Source: JAGKXB01 sp964498835 (GTDB taxonomy: Bacteria; Pseudomonadota; Gammaproteobacteria; Burkholderiales; Burkholderiaceae_D). From it: DNA of 26,687 nt. Location: the NCBI GenBank assembly GCA_964498835.1, contig CAZCIX010000027.1, positions 1-26,687 of the forward strand. Direction: 5' to 3'. The notes beneath the pieces are model-generated. The model saw only the letters and a program-made list of their open reading frames with translations. It was not told the origin of the DNA and searched no databases. Made by a program: the position numbers and the translations under genes. Shown piece after piece: positions 7,241 through 15,868 of the stretch (the stretch's first letter is position 1; each line of letters opens with the position of its first letter).

Positions 7241-8086
7241 TCAGTTTTTTGTGTTTGGTCGTTGTTGTTGAGGACAATCTACCTGCACCAATGACCTATC
7301 TTCAAGACATACCGCGCTTAGTTTGCCGCCCCACACACAACCGGTATCCAAGCTAATTAAATTGGGGCGCAGCATCAATCCTAGTGTAGACCAGTGTCCA
7401 AACACGATGGTGGTGTCGCTGGTTTTGCGTTCTGGTACATCAAACCATGGCATATGATCCGGCAGGGCGGCGTTGATGCCTTCCTTTGTATCCAAATCCA
7501 TGATGCCATCTTGAGTACAAAACCGAATTCTGGTTAATCCATTGACGATGCAGCGTAGGCGATCGGTGCTGCTGAGTTTGTCATTCCATTGACGTGGTGT
7601 ATTGCCATACATTTCGCGCAAAAAATCGACCCAGTCAGGTCCTTGCAAACACGTTTCTACTTCACGTGCGAGTTCTAAGGTTTGTTGCGTCGTCCATTGC
7701 GGCAGCACGCCTGCATGGACGATTAAATGGTTATTTTTGAATAGTGCTAACGGTTGATGACGCAACCAGTCAATCCACGCATCGCAATCGGGGCTATTGA
7801 GAATATCGCCGAATGTGTCGGAAGCATGGGCTTTGCGTATGCCTTTGGCAACGGCGAGAAGATGCAGGTCATGATTGCCCAATACCATTTCGGCATCGCC
7901 CCCCAAAGCGCGTATGCGTTGCAGCGTGTGTCGCGATTGAGGGCCTCGGTTGACGAGGTCGCCGACGAAAATAAATTTTGTGGTGTGTGTTTGTTGTAGC
8001 TTGATTTGCTCCAACAACACGGCGAGTTGTTGATCGCATCCCTGTAGATCGCCGATTGCATAGGTTGAGTGAGTGGTTTTGGGCAT
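7241..8086 (-). CDS. apaH: symmetrical bis(5'-nucleosyl)-tetraphosphatase ApaH
   Basis: ApaH hydrolyses Ap4A to two ADP and also removes Np4 caps from RNA. The 281-residue protein has the metallophosphatase motifs in order: GDLQGC (12-17), GDLVNRGP (about 42-49) and GNHDLHLL (about 70). Further marks are LIVHAGVLPQW and the C-terminal VFGHWSTLGL. Length is normal for the family. It is a single minus-strand gene, divergent from the rhamnose operon with about 70 bp between the start codons, and convergent with the cupredoxin gene. There is no obvious Shine-Dalgarno. Confidence 0.97.
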   Translation of the reverse strand: MPKTTHSTYAIGDLQGCDQQLAVLLEQIKLQQTHTTKFIFVGDLVNRGPQSRHTLQRIRALGGDAEMVLGNHDLHLLAVAKGIRKAHASDTFGDILNSPDCDAWIDWLRHQPLALFKNNHLIVHAGVLPQWTTQQTLELAREVETCLQGPDWVDFLREMYGNTPRQWNDKLSSTDRLRCIVNGLTRIRFCTQDGIMDLDTKEGINAALPDHMPWFDVPERKTSDTTIVFGHWSTLGLMLRPNLISLDTGCVWGGKLSAVCLEDRSLVQVDCPQQQRPNTKN

Positions 8087-8157
8087 AAAGGTGGCGGGAT
8101 TTTGGTGGGATTCGGTTAAAATCGCGGGTTGGAAAAATATGATTGAGCAGGGTGAAA

Positions 8158-9228
8158 ATGATTTTTGTTACAGGTGGTGCTGGTTTTATTGGCTCAAATT
8201 TCGTGCTCGCCAGCTTAGCGCAAGGTGAAGAGTCCGTCATTAATTTTGACAAACTCACCTATGCAGGCAACCTCAATAACTTGCGTGCGGTGCAGCAGGA
8301 TCCGCGTCATATTTTTGTGCAAGGTGATATCTGTGATACGGCGCAGGTTGCCGCTTTACTGGCGCAGTATCAACCACGCGCTATTGTGCATTTTGCTGCC
8401 GAAAGTCATGTCGATCGTTCTATTCATGGTCCAGGTGAATTTATCCAAACCAATATCAACGGCACATTTAGCTTGTTGGAAGCGGCGCGTGCTTATTGGT
8501 CTGGTTTGCCTAAAACGCAACAAGAGGCATTTCGCTTTTTACATGTCTCGACCGATGAGGTATACGGTTCGTTAGAAAGAGATGCGGCCCCCTTTGCCGA
8601 GCAGCATGCTTATGCGCCCAATAGTCCGTATTCGGCGTCCAAAGCAGCGTCGGATCATTTGGTGCGTGCGTATCACCATACCTATGGTTTGCCTACTTTA
8701 ACCACCAATTGTTCGAATAATTACGGGCCGTATCATTTTCCCGAAAAACTCATTCCACTGATGATTAACAATGCCTTGGCTGGTAAAGCTTTGCCGATTT
8801 ATGGTGATGGTCAGCAAGTGCGTGACTGGTTGTATGTGGGCGATCATTGCGCGGCGATTCACCGCGTGTTGGCGCAGGGCAAGCCAGGTGAAACCTACAA
8901 CATCGGTGGTTGGAATGAAAAAACCAATTTAGATGTTGTTCACGCCTTGTGTGATTTGTTAGATCAGATGGCACCGAAAGCAACAGGCAGTTATCGCAGC
9001 CAAATCACAACAGTGCAAGACAGACCGGGGCATGACAGACGTTATGCGATTGATGCCAAAAAAATACAATCCGAACTGGGTTGGATGCCAGTGGAAACGT
9101 TTGAAACTGGCCTGCGCAAAACGGTGCAGTGGTATTTGGATAACCAAGCTTGGGTGCAGGCTGTGCAGTCTGGTGCGTATTTGGAATGGATCGCGCACAA
9201 CTATCAACAACGTGATCATAAGGAGTAA
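8158..9228 (+). CDS. rfbB: dTDP-glucose 4,6-dehydratase RmlB
   Basis: This enzyme is the second step of dTDP-L-rhamnose synthesis: it converts dTDP-glucose to the 4-keto-6-deoxy sugar with a tightly bound NAD. It is an extended SDR protein with the nucleotide motif GGAGFIG (6-12), the active-site TDE (132-134) and YSASK (Y158, K162). The ATG at 8158 is chosen because RmlB proteins begin directly with the MIxVTGGAGFIG strand and an AGGGTG site lies just upstream. Upstream TTG (8143) and GTG (8152) codons are possible but less likely. It is the first gene of an operon, with rfbA starting 5 bp after its stop. Confidence 0.97.
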   Translation: MIFVTGGAGFIGSNFVLASLAQGEESVINFDKLTYAGNLNNLRAVQQDPRHIFVQGDICDTAQVAALLAQYQPRAIVHFAAESHVDRSIHGPGEFIQTNINGTFSLLEAARAYWSGLPKTQQEAFRFLHVSTDEVYGSLERDAAPFAEQHAYAPNSPYSASKAASDHLVRAYHHTYGLPTLTTNCSNNYGPYHFPEKLIPLMINNALAGKALPIYGDGQQVRDWLYVGDHCAAIHRVLAQGKPGETYNIGGWNEKTNLDVVHALCDLLDQMAPKATGSYRSQITTVQDRPGHDRRYAIDAKKIQSELGWMPVETFETGLRKTVQWYLDNQAWVQAVQSGAYLEWIAHNYQQRDHKE

Positions 9229-9233
9229 GCAGC

Positions 9234-10136
9234 ATGGTAGCGTTAACCAAGCCGTTAGTACGTAAAGGGATTATTTTGGCCGGAGGTTCTGGCACCCGCC
9301 TTTATCCGGTCACAACATCGATCTCGAAACAGTTATTGCCGGTGTATGACAAGCCGATGATTTATTACCCATTGACCACGCTGATGTTAGCGGGGATACG
9401 CGATATTTTGATTATTTCCACACCTCAGGACACACCGCGTTTTCGTGAATTGTTGGGTGACGGTAGTCAGTGGGGGATTGAATTAAGTTATGCCGTACAG
9501 CCTGAGCCGGGTGGTTTGGCACAGGCTTTCATCATCGGGCGTGAGTTTATTAATGGTTTGCCATCGGTATTAGTTTTGGGCGACAACGTTTATTACGGAC
9601 ATGAGTTTGACGCCAAGTTGCGCGCTGCTTCCATGCGGTTGGAAGGGGCGACGGTGTTTGCTTATCATGTGCAAGATCCAGAGCGCTATGGTGTGGTGGA
9701 GTTTGACGCTAATCGGTGCGCCTTGAGCATAGAAGAAAAACCCTTGGTGCCTAAATCCAATTATGCCGTGACAGGTTTGTATTTTTACGATCATCAGGTT
9801 TGTGACATTGCGGCCAGCATCCAGCCATCAGCGCGTGGTGAGCTGGAAATCACCGATGTCAATCGTGCTTATTTGGCACGAGGTGAATTAAATGTTGAAT
9901 TGATGGGGCGTGGCATGGCTTGGTTGGATACCGGTACCCATGAATCGTTGTTGGAAGCAGGGCAGTTCATTGCCACGATAGAAAAAAGGCAGGGATTGAA
10001 AGTCGCTTGCCCAGAAGAAATCGCTTTCCGTAAAGGGTATATCGATGAAAAACAACTAGCAGCATTAGCGCAAACCTATGCCAAAAATGCCTACGGACAA
10101 TATTTGTTGCAGTTGTTAACCGACCGGGTTTTTTAA
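9234..10136 (+). CDS. rfbA: glucose-1-phosphate thymidylyltransferase RmlA
   Basis: RmlA joins glucose-1-phosphate and dTTP to give dTDP-glucose, the first and feedback-regulated step of the rhamnose pathway. The 300-residue protein has the nucleotidyltransferase signature GIILAGGSGTRLYPVT (12-27), SKQLLPVYDKPMIYYPL, the substrate segment VLGDNVYYGH and the late motif WLDTGTHESLLEA. An AAGGAG ribosome site (9220-9225) overlaps the end of rfbB, which supports the ATG at 9234. It is about ten residues longer at the N-terminus than many homologues. The glucose-1-phosphate may come from the phosphohexomutase encoded further downstream. Confidence 0.97.
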   Translation: MVALTKPLVRKGIILAGGSGTRLYPVTTSISKQLLPVYDKPMIYYPLTTLMLAGIRDILIISTPQDTPRFRELLGDGSQWGIELSYAVQPEPGGLAQAFIIGREFINGLPSVLVLGDNVYYGHEFDAKLRAASMRLEGATVFAYHVQDPERYGVVEFDANRCALSIEEKPLVPKSNYAVTGLYFYDHQVCDIAASIQPSARGELEITDVNRAYLARGELNVELMGRGMAWLDTGTHESLLEAGQFIATIEKRQGLKVACPEEIAFRKGYIDEKQLAALAQTYAKNAYGQYLLQLLTDRVF

Positions 10137-10151
10137 AAAATAAATATTCAT

Positions 10152-10703
10152 ATGTTAATTAAAAATACCGTCATTCCCGATGTCTTGATTGTTGAGCCGC
10201 AAGTGTTTGGCGATGACAGAGGTTTCTTCTACGAAAGTTTTAACGCGCGTCGTTTTGCCGAATTAACGGGGGTGACTGCGCAGTTTGTGCAGGACAATCA
10301 TTCCAAATCCGCCAAAAATGTATTGCGGGGTTTGCATTATCAAATTCAGCAAGCGCAAGGGAAGTTGGTGCGTGTGACGGCGGGGGAGGTGTTTGATGTC
10401 GTGGTGGATATCCGCAAAAAATCGCCGACTTTTGGGAAATGGGTAGGTGTGACCTTGTCAGCGGAAAACAAACGGCAGTTATGGATACCGGAAGGCTTTG
10501 CGCATGGTTTTATCGTCACTAGCGAATCGGCTGAATTTCTATATAAAACAACCGATTATTGGGCACCGCAGTACGAGCGTTCTTTGCTTTGGAATGATCC
10601 GACCATTGGCATAGATTGGCCGATTGATAGCCAACATCCGCCTTTGTTATCCGCTAAAGATCAGGCTGGGCAATTGTTGGTTGATGCAGAGATTTTTTCA
10701 TAA
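10152..10703 (+). CDS. rfbC: dTDP-4-dehydrorhamnose 3,5-epimerase RmlC
   Basis: RmlC epimerises the 4-keto-6-deoxy sugar at C3 and C5, the third step to dTDP-L-rhamnose. It is a cupin of 183 residues, the normal length. The substrate-binding and catalytic segment QDNHSKSAKNVLRGLHYQ contains the catalytic His62. Y131 (FLYKTTDYW) is the partner acid. GFAHGF is typical of the family. The gene follows rfbA after 15 bp of A/T-rich sequence with no Shine-Dalgarno, so its translation may depend on coupling to rfbA or on a low-structure start region. Confidence 0.97.
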   Translation: MLIKNTVIPDVLIVEPQVFGDDRGFFYESFNARRFAELTGVTAQFVQDNHSKSAKNVLRGLHYQIQQAQGKLVRVTAGEVFDVVVDIRKKSPTFGKWVGVTLSAENKRQLWIPEGFAHGFIVTSESAEFLYKTTDYWAPQYERSLLWNDPTIGIDWPIDSQHPPLLSAKDQAGQLLVDAEIFS

Positions 10704-10723
10704 AAATATAAAAATATAAAAAT
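10700..10723 (+). repeat. three tandem copies of ATAAAAAT at the rfbC/rfbD junction
   Basis: The 8-bp unit ATAAAAAT occurs three times in perfect tandem from the rfbC stop codon up to the base before the rfbD ATG. It replaces any Shine-Dalgarno sequence. Copy-number change would alter the spacing between the two genes, not a reading frame. Confidence 0.85.
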
Positions 10724-11590
10724 ATGAAAAACGTGAGAATTTTGCTGACGGGCAAAAATGGCCAATTGGGTTACGAGTTAGAACGTAGTTTGCAAGGTTG
10801 GGGAGAGGTCGTTGCTTTGGGCCGATCCGAAATGGATTTGGCCGATTTGCAACAAGTGCGTGTATGCATACGCAGCATCAAACCGACAATCATTATCAAC
10901 TCAGCCGCGTACACCGCCGTTGACAAGGCAGAGAGCGAGCAGGATCTGGCGTTTACAGTCAATGCAGAAGCACCCGCCGTGATGGCGGAAGAAGCCAAAA
11001 AGCTAGGTGCGGCGATGGTGCATTACTCCACCGATTATGTGTTTGATGGCAACAAAAGAACACCTTATACCGAAGAGGACGTCACGCATCCGATGAGTGT
11101 GTATGGCGCAAGTAAGTTGGCGGGAGAGCAGGCTGTTCAGGCTGCTGGTATCCCGCATTTGATTTTGCGTACCAGCTGGGTGTATGGCATGCGCGGCAAG
11201 AATTTTTTGCTGACCATGTTAAGACTGGCGCAAGAGCGCGATAGCTTGGGCGTGGTGGCCGATCAATATGGTGCGCCTACTTGGTGTCGTACTATTGCGG
11301 ATACAACGGCGCATATTTTGGCGCAAGGGTGGCAGGAGAAATCCGGTTTGTATCATTTGACTGCTCAGGGCCACACTACTTGGCATGGTTTTGCGTTGGC
11401 CATATTGCGCAACGCGCAGCTATTGAATCAATCTTCTGGCAAACAAGTGATTGTGAAACCAATTACGACACAAGACTATCCTTTGCCTGCGCCCAGACCG
11501 GCTTATTCCGTATTGTCATGTGAAAAGTTGTTGCAAACATTTTGCAGCTTACCGCATTGGGACGCTGCATTAAAGCTTTGCCAAAGCTAA
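10724..11590 (+). CDS. rfbD: dTDP-4-dehydrorhamnose reductase RmlD
   Basis: RmlD is the last step of the pathway: NAD(P)H-dependent reduction to dTDP-L-rhamnose. The 288-residue SDR protein has the cofactor motif GKNGQLG (10-16), HYSTDYVFDG (100-109) and the catalytic YGASK (Y127, K131). Length is normal. It completes the rfbBACD set, so the cell should be able to make the donor used by the glycosyltransferases downstream. The start is the ATG at 10724, directly after the ATAAAAAT repeats. Confidence 0.97.
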   Translation: MKNVRILLTGKNGQLGYELERSLQGWGEVVALGRSEMDLADLQQVRVCIRSIKPTIIINSAAYTAVDKAESEQDLAFTVNAEAPAVMAEEAKKLGAAMVHYSTDYVFDGNKRTPYTEEDVTHPMSVYGASKLAGEQAVQAAGIPHLILRTSWVYGMRGKNFLLTMLRLAQERDSLGVVADQYGAPTWCRTIADTTAHILAQGWQEKSGLYHLTAQGHTTWHGFALAILRNAQLLNQSSGKQVIVKPITTQDYPLPAPRPAYSVLSCEKLLQTFCSLPHWDAALKLCQS

Positions 11591-11619
11591 ATCCAAATTG
11601 ACGGAATATTAAGCATCCC

Positions 11620-12900
11620 ATGTCTTTATCCCTGAAACGCAATACGATCTGGAATCTCATCGGTACAGGCCTTCCTTTGGTGATGGGCGTGTTTACCATC
11701 CCTTATTTAGTGCGTCATTTGGGGGTGGAAGCGTTTGGTATTTTGACTTTGGTATGGACGCTGATTGGCTATTTCAGCCTGTTCGATTTTGGTCTGGGTC
11801 GTGCGTTGACGCAGCAAGTTGCCAGCAGTTTGGCGCATCGGGATCAGGCTAGTATTTCTGCGATTGTGAAATCCGGCTTTTTATTTACTTTGATGACTGG
11901 TTTGGTTGGCGGATTGGTGTTGGCAGCGGTGGCACATCCTTTAGCCTACACGATTTTGAAAGTTGCCGAAACGTTACAGCATGACACCACAATTTGTTTG
12001 TTGCTGGCGGCATTTGGTATCCCATTAACTACGCTGACAACAGGTGTACGTGGTGTGTTGGAAGCGTATGAAGATTTTAAAAGCATTAATATGCTGCGCA
12101 TCGTGCTAGGCGTCGCCAATTTTGGTTTGCCAGCATTGAGTATTTTTTTGGGATATACCTCACTTGCTGCCATTGTCGCAACTTTGATAGCTGCGCGTGT
12201 GGTGGTATTGCTACTGCATTTCCAGTTATTGCCATCTAAGTTGGGTAATCATGGTTTAACGGGGCAAATCAGTTTTGCGCGGATCAAAACACTGTTGTCG
12301 TTTGGTGCCTGGATGACGGTGTCGAATATCATCAGCCCGCTGATGGTGACGGCGGATCGCTTTATTGTCGCTGCGATATTGGGTGCAGGTATGGTGGCTT
12401 ACTACACGGTTCCTTTTGAAATGTTGATTCGTTTGTTGATTTTGCCTGGTGCGTTGACTGCGGCATTGTTTCCGCGTTTGACGGCCTTAATTCGTGTTGA
12501 TAAGGCTATGGCTACGATTTTGTACAAAAAAAGTTTGAAAATGATTGGGATGGTGATGTTGCCGTGCTGTCTTGTTGTTGCAGCTTTATCTTATTGGGGG
12601 TTGTTTGCTTGGTTGGGGGTAGAGTTTGCTGAGAAAGGATGGATGATCGTTGTAATTTTGAGCATTGGAATATTTTTTAATGCGATTGCCCATGTTCCAT
12701 TTGCGGCTGTTCAAGCAGCGGGTAATTCAAAAAAGACTGCGCAATTCCATTTGATTGAATTTGTGATTTATTTGCCACTTTTGTTTGTTACTCTGCATCT
12801 TTTTGGTTTGCTTGGTGCAGCGATTGCATGGACAATGCGCGTATCGATAGATGCAGTGCTCTTGTTGTTCTATGCAAGAAAAAATATAGGCTTGGTATAA
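11620..12900 (+). CDS. Wzx-type polysaccharide flippase
   Basis: This is a 426-residue integral membrane protein with about 12 hydrophobic segments, of the MOP superfamily (Wzx/RfbX-like). The N-terminus RNTIWNLIGTGLPLVMGVFTIPYLVRHLGVEAFGI-type segment (split here; residues 7-41) is characteristic: 'N', 'P' and 'GxxxFG' positions typical of O-unit flippases are present. It most likely moves undecaprenyl-linked oligosaccharide across the inner membrane. It lies 29 bp after rfbD, in the same operon, and is followed by two glycosyltransferases. No O-antigen polymerase or ABC exporter is visible in the window. A GGAA site lies about 14 nt upstream, which is weak. Confidence 0.9.
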   Translation: MSLSLKRNTIWNLIGTGLPLVMGVFTIPYLVRHLGVEAFGILTLVWTLIGYFSLFDFGLGRALTQQVASSLAHRDQASISAIVKSGFLFTLMTGLVGGLVLAAVAHPLAYTILKVAETLQHDTTICLLLAAFGIPLTTLTTGVRGVLEAYEDFKSINMLRIVLGVANFGLPALSIFLGYTSLAAIVATLIAARVVVLLLHFQLLPSKLGNHGLTGQISFARIKTLLSFGAWMTVSNIISPLMVTADRFIVAAILGAGMVAYYTVPFEMLIRLLILPGALTAALFPRLTALIRVDKAMATILYKKSLKMIGMVMLPCCLVVAALSYWGLFAWLGVEFAEKGWMIVVILSIGIFFNAIAHVPFAAVQAAGNSKKTAQFHLIEFVIYLPLLFVTLHLFGLLGAAIAWTMRVSIDAVLLLFYARKNIGLV

Positions 12901-12923
12901 ATTTGGAAAATTTGAATACGTGT

Positions 12924-13892
12924 ATGCCTACGACAATTAATCTCAATAATATGGATGTGCTGATGAGCGCCAATCTTGGCGTTGCGGCCGTTGTTGTTGT
13001 GTATTACCCAGACTTATTATTGTTGCGGCGTTTATTAATCAGTATACGCAATCAGGTTGAGAGAATCATTGTTGTTGATAACACGCCAACGCCGGATGAA
13101 CACGCTGATTGTGTATTTCCTGTATGGTTTTCGGAGCAAGGTTTTGATGTGACCTATCAGCCTTTGTATGCCAATTATGGCATAGCAAAAGCACAAAATT
13201 GTGGCATTACAGCGGCAATTCAAGCTGGCTGTGGTCACGTTATATTGTTTGATCAAGATAGTTTTGTGTCCGAAGGCATGGTGCGTCATTTGATGCAGGC
13301 AGAAATGGGACTGTTAGCAAAGCAAATCAAAGTTGGGTCTGTTGGCCCAGTTTTTATTGACGAAAAAACGGGTGAATTTTCTAAAGCACTGCGTCACGAT
13401 TTGTTACGTCTTAAAAAAATTGAAATCTCAACGGTTGAAACGTTACCAGTCTCTGTCGATTATATGATTTCATCAGGGTCGTTAATTCGTATTGCCGCTT
13501 TGTTAGAAATTGGTGGCATGAAAGAAGAGTTGTTTATTGACTGGGTGGATGTTGAATGGTGTTTGCGTGCACGAAGTTTAGGTTATGCGCACTTTATGAT
13601 TCCAGCTGCCAGGATGTATCACAGTATTGGAGACAAATACGTCGCTTTCGCGAAAAGGAAAATCAATCTTCATAATGATGTTAGAAATTACTACATCGTT
13701 AGGAACGCTTGCCACCTGATTTTTGATAAGAGGATGGATAAGCGTTGGCGTTTGTTGACATTATTTAAGATCCCTCAATACGTTATTTTTTATTCTTTGA
13801 CTTCTGTGTCGAAACAGCGTTTTAAGGCCTTTGTTTTATTACTGCGGGCATGCGTGCATGGTTGTATGGGACGTCTTGGTAAAGCTTTCTAA
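12924..13892 (+). CDS. family 2 glycosyltransferase, probable rhamnosyltransferase
   Basis: This GT-A-fold glycosyltransferase of about 322 residues most likely adds L-rhamnose to a lipid-linked oligosaccharide in the cytoplasm. Visible family marks are the first strand AAVVVVYYPD, the nucleotide segment IIVVDNTP, the metal motif FDQDS, the acceptor region SGSLIRI and IDWVDVEWCLRARSLGY. The FDQDS and DWVDVEWCLRA pattern resembles RfbF-type L-rhamnosyltransferases; neighbouring rfbBACD fits. The start is uncertain: ATG codons at 12924, 12951 and 12963 are all in frame. A further ATG at 12828 would overlap the flippase by 73 bp and gives an atypical N-terminus, so it was not chosen. The stop is certain. 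Confidence 0.85.
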   Translation: MPTTINLNNMDVLMSANLGVAAVVVVYYPDLLLLRRLLISIRNQVERIIVVDNTPTPDEHADCVFPVWFSEQGFDVTYQPLYANYGIAKAQNCGITAAIQAGCGHVILFDQDSFVSEGMVRHLMQAEMGLLAKQIKVGSVGPVFIDEKTGEFSKALRHDLLRLKKIEISTVETLPVSVDYMISSGSLIRIAALLEIGGMKEELFIDWVDVEWCLRARSLGYAHFMIPAARMYHSIGDKYVAFAKRKINLHNDVRNYYIVRNACHLIFDKRMDKRWRLLTLFKIPQYVIFYSLTSVSKQRFKAFVLLLRACVHGCMGRLGKAF

Positions 13893-13893
13893 A

Positions 13894-14712
13894 ATGCGTA
13901 TTAGTTGCTCTGTCGTTAGTTATAAAAATAAACCAGCACAAATTGCTCAAGTATTACGTAGCGTTGCCGCATCTCAATTAAATATTGATTTGTATTTGGT
14001 AGACAATTCACCTGATGATCAATTGGCGGTGGTTGCGCAAATTTTTAGGGCAAATTACATTCATTTGCCTAACAACCCAGGTTTTGGTGCAGGACATAAT
14101 GTGGCGATTCGCCATGCTTTTGAGCATGGTTCTACTTATCATTTGATATTGAACCCAGATATCCATTTTTCTTCCGGTATTTTACAGACTCTGGTGAGTT
14201 ACATGGAGTCTCAACCGGATATTGGTTTAATCATGCCGCGGGTACGTTATCCGGATGGACAAGAGCAGTATTTGTGTAAATTATTACCCAGCCCGGTTGA
14301 TTTATTGATGCGCCGTTTTTTTCCTAATCAATATCGCAAAAGTGGTCGTCTGGCGCGTTATGAGTTGCATGCTAGTCATTACGATCAAATTATGGATGTA
14401 CCTAATTTGTCCGGTTGTTTTATGTTGTTGCGCAGCGCGATCTTGCGTCGGGTGGGTATTTTTGATGAGCGCTTTTTTATGTATTTAGAGGATGTGGATT
14501 TATCACGTCGCATTGGAGAGATTTCTAGGACTGTTTATTTTCCGCACGTGACGTTGATACATGAATATGTTAAGGGGTCGTATAACAATTCAAAATTACT
14601 GTTTTCTCATATACGGTCGGCAATAAAATATTTCAATAAATGGGGTTGGTTTGTGGATGTTGAAAGAGAACAGATTAATCGGCGTGTATTAAATAAATTA
14701 ATGAATAAGTAA
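13894..14712 (+). CDS. family 2 glycosyltransferase, WbbL-like
   Basis: This is a second GT2 enzyme of 272 residues. It has the strand ISCSVVSYKN, VDNSPDD, NNPGFGAGHNVAIRHA, the metal-binding LNPD and the acceptor segment SGCFMLLR followed by DERFFMYLEDVDLSRR. The NNxGFGxGxN and FMYxEDVDL features match WbbL-type rhamnosyltransferases, so dTDP-rhamnose is the likely donor (inference). The ATG at 13894 lies one base after the upstream stop codon and begins right at the first strand of the fold. A longer version from 13831 would overlap the previous gene and is less likely. Tight spacing indicates one operon. Confidence 0.86.
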   Translation: MRISCSVVSYKNKPAQIAQVLRSVAASQLNIDLYLVDNSPDDQLAVVAQIFRANYIHLPNNPGFGAGHNVAIRHAFEHGSTYHLILNPDIHFSSGILQTLVSYMESQPDIGLIMPRVRYPDGQEQYLCKLLPSPVDLLMRRFFPNQYRKSGRLARYELHASHYDQIMDVPNLSGCFMLLRSAILRRVGIFDERFFMYLEDVDLSRRIGEISRTVYFPHVTLIHEYVKGSYNNSKLLFSHIRSAIKYFNKWGWFVDVEREQINRRVLNKLMNK

Positions 14713-14731
14713 ATTAATAAGTTGATGAAAC

Positions 14732-15823
14732 ATGTTTTCTTTTCTCATTAGTCTTGTTGTTTCCGCATTACTCACCTTGTTTGTCATTAAATACGAAAAT
14801 TTACATCAAGCTTCATTGGATTTTGATTTGCACGGTGTGCAAAAAGTCCATGCCTATGCTGTGCCACGTATTGGTGGGTTGTGTATTTTTCTCGCGGTGA
14901 TATTGAGTGCTGCCGTTTCCGCTTGGCGTTTACCTTCCATAGGGGGGGGCGTTTTATGGTTATTGCTGTGCTCTAGTGTGGCGTTTATTGGTGGTTTGGT
15001 TGAGGATTACACCAAAAATGTGAGTCCGATGCGGCGATTAATCCTTACTATGTGTGCTGCAGCTCTGGCTTATTTTTTACTCGATGGAAAAATTGCACGC
15101 ATAGATTGGATCGCGTCTCACTGGTTGTTGGATCCTCTTTGGCTGTCTTTACCCTTGACTGTACTGGCTGTTGCCGGGATTGCCAATGCGATTAATATCA
15201 TTGATGGTTTTAATGGCTTGGCCAGCGTGGTCGGTATTTGCATGTTGCTATCGTTGGCGTATGTGGCCTGGCAAGTTGGTGATCCTTTTATTGTGGTGAG
15301 CGCATTGATGCTGGCGGGTGCGATTGCTGGATTTTTGATCTGGAACTATCCCGCCGGTTTGATTTTTCTGGGTGATGGCGGCGCGTATTTCATCGGCTTT
15401 ATGTTGGGTGAATTGTCTTTGCTGTTGGTGATGCGCAATCCACAAGTATCAACTTGGTATGCCGTGTTGTTGTTGATTTATCCGACATTTGAAACCCTGT
15501 TCTCGGTCTATCGTCGCGTTTTTGTACGTGGCAAATCGCCTGGTATGCCGGATGGGATTCATTTGCATAGTCTGATTTTTCGCCGCATTGTGCAATGGGC
15601 GGTCGGGCCGCGGGAAGCGCGAGCGTTGACTAGGCGCAATTCCATGACTTCGCCCTATTTATGGCTGTTTTCGTTGATGGCGGTGATTCCAGCGACGTTG
15701 TTTTGGCATTACACCTGGGTGTTGATGGTGTTTTGTTTGATATTCGTTTTTAGCTACGTTTGGCTGTACGCGCGGATAGTTCGTTTCAAGGCGCCACGCT
15801 GGATGATTGTTGATAAAAAATAA
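14732..15823 (+). CDS. MraY/WecA-family undecaprenyl-phosphate sugar-1-phosphate transferase
   Basis: This 363-residue polytopic membrane enzyme of glycosyltransferase family 4 should load the first sugar-phosphate (typically an N-acetylhexosamine) onto undecaprenyl phosphate and so start the polysaccharide unit. Motifs seen are VPRIGG near residue 45, GLVEDYTKNVSP (the first acidic pair is ED where many members have DD), NAINIIDGFNGLAS in the middle, FLGDGGAYFIGF and GIHLHSLIFRR near 275. The pattern is nearer to the WbpL/WbcO branch than to MraY, and the C-terminal tail has further membrane segments. The sugar used cannot be told from sequence; no epimerase for it is encoded nearby. Confidence 0.88.
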   Translation: MFSFLISLVVSALLTLFVIKYENLHQASLDFDLHGVQKVHAYAVPRIGGLCIFLAVILSAAVSAWRLPSIGGGVLWLLLCSSVAFIGGLVEDYTKNVSPMRRLILTMCAAALAYFLLDGKIARIDWIASHWLLDPLWLSLPLTVLAVAGIANAINIIDGFNGLASVVGICMLLSLAYVAWQVGDPFIVVSALMLAGAIAGFLIWNYPAGLIFLGDGGAYFIGFMLGELSLLLVMRNPQVSTWYAVLLLIYPTFETLFSVYRRVFVRGKSPGMPDGIHLHSLIFRRIVQWAVGPREARALTRRNSMTSPYLWLFSLMAVIPATLFWHYTWVLMVFCLIFVFSYVWLYARIVRFKAPRWMIVDKK

Positions 15824-15868
15824 AATAAATAAATTATTCAAAATAAACATAAGGAAGATTGAATCAAT

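Noticed and set aside
8143..9228. RmlB start at TTG 8143
   Set aside because: The ATG at 8158 directly precedes the conserved first strand and has an AGGGTG site. The upstream residues are atypical.
12828..13892. Longer glycosyltransferase starting at 12828 inside the flippase gene
   Set aside because: The added residues are not part of a GT2 fold and would overlap wzx by 73 bp. Starts at 12924-12963 are more natural.
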